A stretch of 64,000 nucleotides of DNA, from NCBI RefSeq assembly GCF_014639535.1, contig NZ_BMGA01000001.1:1143185-1207184 (forward strand), written 5' to 3'. Source of the DNA: Flavobacterium palustre (GTDB lineage Bacteria; Bacteroidota; Bacteroidia; Flavobacteriales; Flavobacteriaceae). The translations under genes were made by a program, and so were the position numbers. Shown here one piece after another: positions 52,185-59,892 of this stretch (position 1 is the stretch's first letter; each line of letters starts with the position of its first letter). Below the pieces are notes generated by a model that saw nothing but the letters and a program-made list of their open reading frames with translations, ran no database searches and was not told the DNA's origin.

Positions 52185-54677
52185 ATGAAATTAAAAATCA
52201 CAACTAATCCGCTTTGGAAGAATGTGCAGTTAAAATACACAGTGTTTACTATTTTGAGTATTGTATTATTACTGTATTCAAGTAGTAGTTATTCTCAAAA
52301 AAAGTTGGAGGATAATTCAAGAAAAGTATTGTTTGATAACGACTGGCATTTTTATAAAGGAAGTGTAAAAAATGCACAAGATCCATTGTATGATGACAGC
52401 GCATGGAGAGTTTTGGATTTACCGCATGACTGGAGTATTGAACCTTTGCCAAATCAAAAGAAAGACTCGGTTGTAGGTCCTTTCAGCAGGGCAAGTGTGG
52501 GCGGATTTGCCACAGGACAAACCGTTGGAGGCGAAGGATGGTACCGTAAAACATTCACCATTTCAGCTGAAAACAAAGCAGAGCGACACGAATTGTATTT
52601 TGAAGGCGTGTACAATCAGGCTGAGGTTTGGGTAAATGGCCGTAAAGCCTATTACAATGTCTATGGGTATTCTTCTTTCCGATTTGATATTAGTCAATAT
52701 TGTAATCCCGTGGGGCAGGAAAATGTAATTGCGGTCAAAGTTCTTAACGAAGGTAAAAATTCCCGTTGGTATTCGGGTTCCGGAATTTATCGTCACGTCT
52801 GGATGTTACATACTGCAAAAAACTATCTGGATGATTGGGGAACTTTTATAACCACGAAAAAGGTTGAAAATGGGCAAGCTGAAATTGATTTGTCAGCTAC
52901 AGTAGTAGTAGGAAATGGAAAAAATGAAGATTTGACCCTAGTAACTGAGTGGATTTCTCCCAAGGGGAAAAGTGTTGTAAAAGCATCTCAAAAAGTCAGT
53001 ATAAATGGTACTGAAAATAAAGTAGTTCCTTTTACTATAAATGTGAAGAACCCTTCTTTGTGGTCAACCAATAATCCTAATTTATATAATGTTCAAATTT
53101 CCCTTTGGAAAGGAAAAACAAAAGTGGATGAATTGAAGGTGCCATTTGGAATCCGAACGTTGGATTTTTCTGTTACGGAAGGATTTAAACTTAACGGTGT
53201 GAAAACTTTATTAAAAGGAGGCTGCGTGCATCATGATAACGGACTTTTAGGTTCGGCGTCTTTTGACAGAGCAGAAGAACGCAAAGTGGAATTGTTGAAA
53301 AAGAATGGATTTAATGCGATAAGAACCTCCCACAATCCAATGTCTGAAAGTTTTTTAAATGCCTGCGACCGATTAGGGATGTTGGTCATCAATGAGGCAT
53401 TTGATCAGTGGAACGGAAAGAAAAACCCAGATGATTATCACCTTTATTTTAAAGAATGGAGTGCCAAAGATATTCGCAATTTTATAATCAGAGACAGAAA
53501 TCATCCTTCTGTTATTATGTGGAGTCTTGGAAATGAGATTCCAGAAAGAATTACGGATAAAGGAAGTGAAACCGCATTGTATTTGAAAAATGAAATTCTG
53601 AAATACGATACCACACGTCCTATCACGGCAGGGGTCAATAAATATTGGGATAAGGAACGAAAAAATATGCTTTCGTTAGAGAATGCATTGAAGCACTTAG
53701 ATGTGTCGGGTTATAATTATATGTGGCGTTTTTTCGAAGAAGAACACGTTAAAAATCCTGGAAGAGTGATGTACAGCAGCGAAAGTGTCGCTACCGAAGC
53801 TTCTGAAAATTGGGATAAAGTAGAAAAATTGCCTTATGTAATTGGCGATTTTGTTTGGACTGCTATGGATTATTTGGGAGAATCAGGTTTGGGAAATTCA
53901 TTTGAAGTGGATCCGCAGGAAAATGTGCATCAGTTTATGGGATGGCCTTGGTACAATGGCTGGTGTGGCGATATTGATTTAATTGGAGTAAAGAAACCAC
54001 AATCGTATTACAGGGATATACTTTGGAGAGAAAAAAACATTAGTATGGCAGTAGAATTGCCGGTTGCAGAAGGTAAGATAAAAAAGGTAAGTTTTTGGGG
54101 TTGGCCTGAAGAATCCTTGTCCTGGACTTTTCCAAATATGGAAAACAAAGAGTTGAATGTTAACGTTTATTCTCGCGCCGAAAAAGTAAGGTTGTATCTA
54201 AACAATCAATTGATTGCAGAAAAGGAAACGAATAGCCAATATAAATCCAGTTTTAAAGTGCCATATAAAGCAGGTATTCTTAAGGCTGTAGAAGTTGATA
54301 AAAATAAAGAAGGAGCCAGTGCCATTTTGCAAACAATTGGTAATCCTGTAGCAATAAAATTAACAGCTGATTACAAAACTCTAAAAGCCGACGGTCAGGA
54401 TCTTTCCTATGTTTTGATTGAACTGATTGATAAAAACGGAAATGTAGTTCTTGATTCAAATCAGAAAATAAAAATCAGTTGTGAAGGTTCGGGAAAAGTT
54501 ATTGGTTCAGGAAATGGGGCGCCAACCGATATGGCCAGTTTTGGTTCGCTTGAACCGTCTCTTTTCAAAGGTAGGGCGATGGTGATTGTCAGAGCTGGAA
54601 AAGTGTCTGGTAAAACAGAATTAACCGTTTTGTCAGACGGAATGCAATCGGCTTCAATCACAATAAATTCAAAATGA
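52185..54677 (+). CDS. GH2-family glycosidase (beta-galactosidase type)
   Basis: 830 residues. After a hydrophobic segment near 20-37 (cleavage around SSSYSQ) come the GH2 sugar-binding domain (about 45-215, with LPHDWSIEPLP and GEGWYRKTF), the Ig-like linker (about 220-330), TIM barrel (about 335-620), and DUF4982/Big-type C-terminal domains. Acid/base Glu451 is in MWSLGNEIPE; nucleophile is probably Glu533 in MYSSESVATE. It is translationally coupled to GH115 by a 4-bp ATGA overlap, so both act on one substrate in the same compartment, perhaps removing galactose or glucuronate-linked units. Confidence 0.9.
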   Translation: MKLKITTNPLWKNVQLKYTVFTILSIVLLLYSSSSYSQKKLEDNSRKVLFDNDWHFYKGSVKNAQDPLYDDSAWRVLDLPHDWSIEPLPNQKKDSVVGPFSRASVGGFATGQTVGGEGWYRKTFTISAENKAERHELYFEGVYNQAEVWVNGRKAYYNVYGYSSFRFDISQYCNPVGQENVIAVKVLNEGKNSRWYSGSGIYRHVWMLHTAKNYLDDWGTFITTKKVENGQAEIDLSATVVVGNGKNEDLTLVTEWISPKGKSVVKASQKVSINGTENKVVPFTINVKNPSLWSTNNPNLYNVQISLWKGKTKVDELKVPFGIRTLDFSVTEGFKLNGVKTLLKGGCVHHDNGLLGSASFDRAEERKVELLKKNGFNAIRTSHNPMSESFLNACDRLGMLVINEAFDQWNGKKNPDDYHLYFKEWSAKDIRNFIIRDRNHPSVIMWSLGNEIPERITDKGSETALYLKNEILKYDTTRPITAGVNKYWDKERKNMLSLENALKHLDVSGYNYMWRFFEEEHVKNPGRVMYSSESVATEASENWDKVEKLPYVIGDFVWTAMDYLGESGLGNSFEVDPQENVHQFMGWPWYNGWCGDIDLIGVKKPQSYYRDILWREKNISMAVELPVAEGKIKKVSFWGWPEESLSWTFPNMENKELNVNVYSRAEKVRLYLNNQLIAEKETNSQYKSSFKVPYKAGILKAVEVDKNKEGASAILQTIGNPVAIKLTADYKTLKADGQDLSYVLIELIDKNGNVVLDSNQKIKISCEGSGKVIGSGNGAPTDMASFGSLEPSLFKGRAMVIVRAGKVSGKTELTVLSDGMQSASITINSK

Positions 54678-57571
54678 TTATGAAATATTTAGTTTCAATT
54701 TTAGGTTTGTTATTTTTTAGTCAAACTGTTTTTTCAAAAACGGAATCACTTCCAACTTTTGAAATATATTCCAAGAAACATCAAGCTGTAATTTTATATG
54801 ATAAAGATGGCTCTCCACTTGATTCTATTACTGCCCATTTATTAGCAGAGGATATTTACAAAGTAACCCATTATAAACCTAAAGTGATTACCAATAGTAA
54901 GAATGCTGAAGGGAATGTTATTGTTATAGGAAGTATCATTTCTAAGCTGATGAATCCATTTATTGATAAAAAGTTGATAAAAGGAAATTTTTCAAATCAA
55001 TGGGAAAGTTACCTTTATAAAACGATTCTTAATCCTAACAAAAAGATTAATAAAGCCTTTGTTATTGCTGGTACAAATCCGCGAGGAACAGCTTATGGGG
55101 TTTTTGAATTATCCAAAAAAATTGGGGTGTCTCCCTGGTATTGGTGGGCCGATGTAGCTGTTAAAGAGCAAAATGAGTTGGTACTGAAGCAAAATGATTT
55201 CCAGTCTAAAGAACCTTCGGTTAAGTATCGAGGAATCTTTTTAAACGACGAAGATTGGGGATTACAGCCTTGGGCGGCTAAAACATTTGAACCGGAAACA
55301 AAGGATATTGGTCCTAAAACCTATGCTAAAATTTTCGAATTGTTATTGCGCTTAAAAGCCAATACCATTTGGCCGGCGATGCATGAAAGTACCAAAGCTT
55401 TTTTTCATTATCCAGGCAATGCCAAGATGGCAACTTTGTACAATATTGTTTTAGGCACTTCGCATGCTGAACCGATGTTGCGCAATAACGTTGACGAATG
55501 GAATGAGAAAGAATTCGGCAGATTCAATTACAAAACAAATAGTGATAAGGTTTTCAAATATTGGGAAAATCGTGTAAAAGAAGCCAAAAAAATAGACGGA
55601 ATTTATACTATTGGGATGCGTGGCGTGCATGATAGCGGAATGGAAGGCGTAAAGAACAACGACGAAGCAGTTGAATTGTTAAACAAAGTCATTAAAGACC
55701 AAAGAAATTTGCTGCAAACTAATATAAATCCTGATGTGACGAAAATTCCGCAGGTATTTACCGTTTACAAAGAAGTATTGGATTTGTACAAAAACGGATT
55801 GGTAGTGCCGGAAGATATTACGTTGGTTTGGACTGATGATAATTACGGATACATCAGATCTTTGAGCAATGCCGAAGAGCAAAAACGTTTCGGAGGTTCA
55901 GGAGTGTATTATCATGTTTCTTATTGGGGAAGACCGCATGATTATTTATGGCTGGATACGACCAATCCTTTTTTACTTAGAGAAGAAATGATGAAAGCGT
56001 ACAATTTAAAAAATAATAGAATTTGGATTTTGAATGTAGGTGATATTAAACCGGCCGAATATAATACACAATTATTTTTAGATATGGCTTATGATGCCAC
56101 TCTATTTCAGCAATCAGAATCGATAATAGCTCACCAACAGCAATTTTATGGGGAAATTTTTGGTAACCAATACGCAGAAAGCATTGCCAATATTCAGACA
56201 GATTATTACCAATTAGCATTTGAGCGTAAACCTGAATTCATGGGTTGGAGTCAGACCGAACCTACAACGGGAATTTTTAATACAGCCTATAATGCTTTGG
56301 GACAGGGAGATGAGATTAAGAAACGACTTGATGCGTATGAAAGTATGGTAAAACAAGTAGAAGCCATAGAAACACAATTGCCGGAAAATTTAAAAAGTGC
56401 TTATACCCAATTGATAAGTTATCCGGTTAAGGCTTCGGCAAATATGAATAAAAAGTTTCTTTACAGAGACAAAGCGTTGGTTTATGCAGCTCAAGGGAGA
56501 AAAAGTGCTTTTAAATATAAAGAAATGGCTAATGAGGCCTATAATAATATCGTAAGTCTGACAGAAAATTATAATCAGTTATCTAATGGAAAATGGAAAG
56601 GTTTTATGAATATGAAGCCTCGAAAACTTCCTGTATTTGACAATCCTGAAATCAATTTAACTGTGGTTTCTTCTAAAGAGACACTTGGAATTTCGGTGGA
56701 AGATACTTTAAAAGTTAATGGAATTGATAAATTACCAACGTTTTATGTTAATGATTCAGAATCACATTTTATAGATGTTTACTTTCCGGAAACTCAAAAT
56801 GCCTCGTTGAAGTGGAAGTTTAAGACATTGCCCAATTGGATTCAAGTAAGCTCCACGTCAGGTCATTTTTTTCCTGATGATTCTGTGCTGTTGGAAGAAA
56901 GAATATCACTTTCAGTTGATTGGAGCAAATGGGAAAAAGAAGGAAAACCTACTTCGGATTATTTAGTAATTCAGAGCGACGGTTTTGAGAAAAAGATTTT
57001 AGTAAATGTTTCCGATAGTTATACTAATGTTCCTAAAAATGCAATAGTAGAAAAAAACGGTATGGCGGTATTTTATGCTAATAGTTATGTAAATATTAAA
57101 GCCAATGGGGATTTAAAATGGGAAACTTTAAAAGGATTGGGACATTCGAAAGCAACGATGCAAGCTTTGCCTTTAAATAGTTTACCTAATACAGACTATG
57201 AAAAGACGGCTGTATTAGAATATGAATTATTTACTGAGACAGTTACTAACGAAGCCGAATTAAATTTGGTAGCAATTCCCACACATCCTCTGGATGTAGA
57301 TGGAAAGGTTAGAATTGGTGTACAGTGGAATGATGAGCCCGTTAAAATTTTGGATTTTAAAACTGAAGGGAGAAGTAAAACTTGGAAAGAAAATGTGTTT
57401 ACGAATAAAGCAATAAACAAAATAAAAGTTGCCGTTAAAAACCGAGGCAAGCAAAAATTAAAAATCTATATGCTAGATCCCGGAGTGTTGTTGGATTATT
57501 TTGTTTTAAATACAAATAAAGGATCTTTGCCTTATCATTTAGGAACAGAAACCAGAATAGGAAATGAATAG
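54674..57571 (+). CDS. GH115 alpha-glucuronidase
   Basis: 965 residues with a signal peptide (FFSQTVFS). The N-terminal domain (about 25-165) holds GTNPRGTAYGVFELSKKIGVSPWYWWADV; the catalytic barrel (about 170-520) has KYRGIFLNDEDWGLQPWA, LKANTIWPAMHES, GTSHAEPMLRN, GMRGVHDSGMEG and WTDDNYGY. A helical region and C-terminal beta domains follow. GH115 members remove (4-O-methyl)glucuronic acid from xylan or arabinogalactan side chains. The ATGA overlap with the GH2 makes one transcript; a Met two codons later (54680) is an alternative start. The UxuA/UxuB pair upstream could consume the released sugar. Confidence 0.93.
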   Translation: MIMKYLVSILGLLFFSQTVFSKTESLPTFEIYSKKHQAVILYDKDGSPLDSITAHLLAEDIYKVTHYKPKVITNSKNAEGNVIVIGSIISKLMNPFIDKKLIKGNFSNQWESYLYKTILNPNKKINKAFVIAGTNPRGTAYGVFELSKKIGVSPWYWWADVAVKEQNELVLKQNDFQSKEPSVKYRGIFLNDEDWGLQPWAAKTFEPETKDIGPKTYAKIFELLLRLKANTIWPAMHESTKAFFHYPGNAKMATLYNIVLGTSHAEPMLRNNVDEWNEKEFGRFNYKTNSDKVFKYWENRVKEAKKIDGIYTIGMRGVHDSGMEGVKNNDEAVELLNKVIKDQRNLLQTNINPDVTKIPQVFTVYKEVLDLYKNGLVVPEDITLVWTDDNYGYIRSLSNAEEQKRFGGSGVYYHVSYWGRPHDYLWLDTTNPFLLREEMMKAYNLKNNRIWILNVGDIKPAEYNTQLFLDMAYDATLFQQSESIIAHQQQFYGEIFGNQYAESIANIQTDYYQLAFERKPEFMGWSQTEPTTGIFNTAYNALGQGDEIKKRLDAYESMVKQVEAIETQLPENLKSAYTQLISYPVKASANMNKKFLYRDKALVYAAQGRKSAFKYKEMANEAYNNIVSLTENYNQLSNGKWKGFMNMKPRKLPVFDNPEINLTVVSSKETLGISVEDTLKVNGIDKLPTFYVNDSESHFIDVYFPETQNASLKWKFKTLPNWIQVSSTSGHFFPDDSVLLEERISLSVDWSKWEKEGKPTSDYLVIQSDGFEKKILVNVSDSYTNVPKNAIVEKNGMAVFYANSYVNIKANGDLKWETLKGLGHSKATMQALPLNSLPNTDYEKTAVLEYELFTETVTNEAELNLVAIPTHPLDVDGKVRIGVQWNDEPVKILDFKTEGRSKTWKENVFTNKAINKIKVAVKNRGKQKLKIYMLDPGVLLDYFVLNTNKGSLPYHLGTETRIGNE

Positions 57572-57611
57572 ATATAAACCCGCGGTGAAAATAAATAATT
57601 AGGTATAAAAT

Positions 57612-57652
57612 AAAACGAAGGAGCTTTCCATAAGGAGGCTCTTTCGTTTTTT
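57612..57652 (+). terminator. Intrinsic terminator after GH115
   Basis: AAAACGAAGGAGC on the left is complementary (one mismatch) to GCTCTTTCGTTTT on the right, then TTTT. It ends the GH2-GH115 unit before operator copy C. Confidence 0.75.
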
Positions 57653-57666
57653 TTATCGATGTCTTA

Positions 57667-57724
57667 TTTTGATAAGCATTGGCAGTAAGTGATAATACAA
57701 GATTTTATAGTAAAATTAATTTTG
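57667..57724 (+). promoter_or_regulatory. PUL operator copy C plus -7 box, upstream of the LTxxQ gene
   Basis: The element (57667-57698) matches copy B almost throughout; GATAAT (57691-57696) is followed by exactly 20 bp and TAATTTTG (57717-57724). A second TAATTTTG at 57733-57740 could also act as a -7 box. Confidence 0.75.
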
Positions 57725-57763
57725 ACATCAATATAATTTTGAATAACATAAATTAACCAAAAA

Positions 57764-58066
57764 ATGAAAAAATTATTTATTGTAGCCATATTGGCTTTAG
57801 GATTGAACGGGTTTGCTCAGGAAGTATCAGCTTGGTCAACAAAAAAAGTAGAGAAAATGACAACGGAATTGTCTTTAACCGCCGAGCAACAAAAATTAAT
57901 GTTGCCTTTATTTGAAGAACAAAAAAAAATATATGATGATATCAAGGCTAATCCAGATACGAAGGATGATAACAGAGCAAAAATCAGAGAGATTGTAAAA
58001 CAAATTAATGCAATTTTAACTCCTGAGCAATTAGCCCGTCAAAAAGAGTTGAAAGCTAATAAATAA
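57764..58066 (+). CDS. Small exported LTxxQ-type protein
   Basis: 100 residues with a signal peptide (MKKLFIVAILALGLNGFAQ). The mature part is helical with two LTxxQ-like motifs, LTAEQQKL (near 38) and LTPEQLARQ (near 87), like the Spy/CpxP-type envelope stress proteins, but shorter and without the usual cradle length. It has its own operator copy C and starts the unit containing the CE6-CE4 fusion. A periplasmic chaperone or helper of the saccharolytic enzymes is possible, but is inference. Confidence 0.75.
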   Translation: MKKLFIVAILALGLNGFAQEVSAWSTKKVEKMTTELSLTAEQQKLMLPLFEEQKKIYDDIKANPDTKDDNRAKIREIVKQINAILTPEQLARQKELKANK

Positions 58067-58082
58067 AATGATTTGATAGTTT

Positions 58083-58109
58083 AATTCCCGTTATTGACTA
58101 GCGGGAATT
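58083..58109 (+). terminator. Small hairpin between LTxxQ and CE6-CE4 genes
   Basis: AATTCCCG (58083-58090) pairs with CGGGAATT (58102-58109), then a short T stretch. It is 17 nt past the LTxxQ stop and may attenuate rather than stop transcription into the next gene, which has no evident promoter of its own. Confidence 0.55.
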
Positions 58110-58119
58110 TTATATTATT

Positions 58120-59604
58120 ATGATAATGAATATAAATGTGAAGATGGTTTTTAAGTTAATAAGTTGTCTGTTTTTAAGTATCGGATTTAATGCTTATGCA
58201 CAAAAAACAGTGAAGGAATTGGATTTGTATTTACTCATAGGTCAGTCGAATATGGCGGGTAGGGGAGCTGTTGATGCACAAAGTCAGGAAACATCAGAAG
58301 CCATTTTGATGCTTGATAAAAATAATAATTGGGTAACAGCCAAAGATCCGGTTCATTTTGACAGGGCTTCAGCAGGTGTTGGACCCGCTATCAGTTTTGC
58401 TAAAAGCATGCTTGAAGGAAAGAAAAATACCCAAATTGGTCTGATACCTTGTGCTTGGGGAGGTTCTCCAATAAAAGTATGGTCACCGGGAGCGAAGTAT
58501 TTTGAAAATTTTCCTTATGATGAAGCTATTGCAAGAGCTAAGATTGCTATGCAAAGCGGAGTCTTGAAAGGGATTTTATGGCATCAGGGAGAATCGGATA
58601 ATGATTCTAAAAAATCAGCGGTTTATTTGTCGAAACTAAAAACTTTAGTAGCTAATTTAAGAAGAGATTTGAATATGCCAGATTTGCCTTTTGTAGCTGG
58701 GGAAATTGGATGTTTTAATAAAGCAGATTATATTAATAAAATAGTGAATACGCTTCCGGACGAAGTAGAGAATACGGCAGTAGTTTCTTCGGAGGGTTTG
58801 GTCGATAAAGGAGATCAGCTTCATTTTGATAGTCCATCTGCCAGAGAATTGGGAAAACGATATGCTGAAGCAATGAAAAAGTTGCAGGCAAAAATTACAG
58901 GAGAAAATAAGTCTAAAACAGATAAACCGAAAAAAGTATCTTCTGCAAAATCAAATCAACCTACTGTAGTGTTAACTTTTGATGATGCTGAAATTTCGCA
59001 TTACAATAATGTAGCTCCTTTATTAAAAAAGTATGGTTTTGATGCTACTTTTTTTGTTTGCGAATTTCCGCTTAAAAATCCCAATCAAAAAAACGAATAC
59101 ATGACCTGGGGTCAAATACAGGAGCTTCATAAAAAAGGTTTTGAAATAGGAAATCATACCGGACATCATAAAAATGTAACCAAATTAAGTCCGGAAGATA
59201 TTGATAAAGAAGTTGCTTATGTCGAAGAAAAGTGTGCCGAATTTAATATTCCAAAGCCTATTTCTTTCGCTTATCCCGGAAATCGGTATGATTCTATTTC
59301 GCAAGGAATTTTAAAAAAAAGAGGTTATAAATACGCCAGAACAGGCGGAAGTAAATTATACAATTCAGTTACTGATCCCGTATTAGCGATTCCAAGTTAT
59401 ACCGTAATATCTTCTGATAAATATTACGAACGTGTCAAAAAAGCATTGACGGACTTATTGCCCGGAGAAACGATTGTTTTGACTTTTCATGGTGTCCCTG
59501 ATTTAATTCATCCTGATTATTCGACTACGATTGAAAATTTAAAAGAGATTTTACAGTTAATAAAAGATAAAAAATATAAAGTAGTCGCTATGAAAGATAT
59601 GTAG
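58120..59604 (+). CDS. CE6-like (SASA) esterase fused to a CE4-like polysaccharide deacetylase
   Basis: 494 residues: signal peptide (to about NAYAQ), a CE6/SASA esterase (about 30-255) with Ser43 in LIGQSNMAGRG, PCAWGGSPIKVW, WHQGESDN and the His of LHFDSPSARELG; a lysine-rich linker (about 258-280); and a NodB-type domain (about 283-490) with the metal-binding Asp289 in LTFDDAE and His346/His350 in GNHTGHHKN, then SFAYPGN. Both domains deacetylate sugars, but by different chemistry (serine versus metal). Placement of both in one chain would suit an acetylated pectin or xylan. Alternative start codons within the first 10 residues cannot be ruled out. Confidence 0.87.
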   Translation: MIMNINVKMVFKLISCLFLSIGFNAYAQKTVKELDLYLLIGQSNMAGRGAVDAQSQETSEAILMLDKNNNWVTAKDPVHFDRASAGVGPAISFAKSMLEGKKNTQIGLIPCAWGGSPIKVWSPGAKYFENFPYDEAIARAKIAMQSGVLKGILWHQGESDNDSKKSAVYLSKLKTLVANLRRDLNMPDLPFVAGEIGCFNKADYINKIVNTLPDEVENTAVVSSEGLVDKGDQLHFDSPSARELGKRYAEAMKKLQAKITGENKSKTDKPKKVSSAKSNQPTVVLTFDDAEISHYNNVAPLLKKYGFDATFFVCEFPLKNPNQKNEYMTWGQIQELHKKGFEIGNHTGHHKNVTKLSPEDIDKEVAYVEEKCAEFNIPKPISFAYPGNRYDSISQGILKKRGYKYARTGGSKLYNSVTDPVLAIPSYTVISSDKYYERVKKALTDLLPGETIVLTFHGVPDLIHPDYSTTIENLKEILQLIKDKKYKVVAMKDM

Positions 59605-59632
59605 TTAAAATTTAGAAAATTGAGTAGAAAAC

Positions 59633-59667
59633 AAAAACACTTGTGAAAAGATTTTGCAAGTGTTTTT
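59633..59667 (+). terminator. Intrinsic terminator after the fused esterase
   Basis: AAAAACACTTG (59633-59643) pairs with CAAGTGTTTTT (59657-59667), followed by TGTTTTT. Confidence 0.75.
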
Positions 59668-59805
59668 TGTTTTTAAAAGGATTGAACTTAATTATTGAAA
59701 TCCTTTTTTAGTTAGAATGGATATTTGAATTCAATTTAATTTGGACAATTGATGATTTTAAATTGATTACATTAAAAAACAGGCATGAAAAATAATTTTG
59801 GCAGG

Positions 59806-59864
59806 TTTTGATAACTATTGGCAATTATTGATATGTTGATAAGCCCTTGTAATATCTAAGTTTG
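59806..59864 (+). promoter_or_regulatory. PUL operator copy D plus -7 box, upstream of the PL11 lyase
   Basis: The element (59806-59837) reads TTTTGATAACTATTGGCA, then TTATTGATATG; GATATG (59830-59835) is followed by 21 bp and TAAGTTTG (59857-59864). The ATG is 28 nt beyond the -7 box. The rest of the 288-bp gap shows only the terminator at 59633. Confidence 0.7.
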
Positions 59865-59892
59865 TTTCATTATTAACCAACCAAAATTATTT

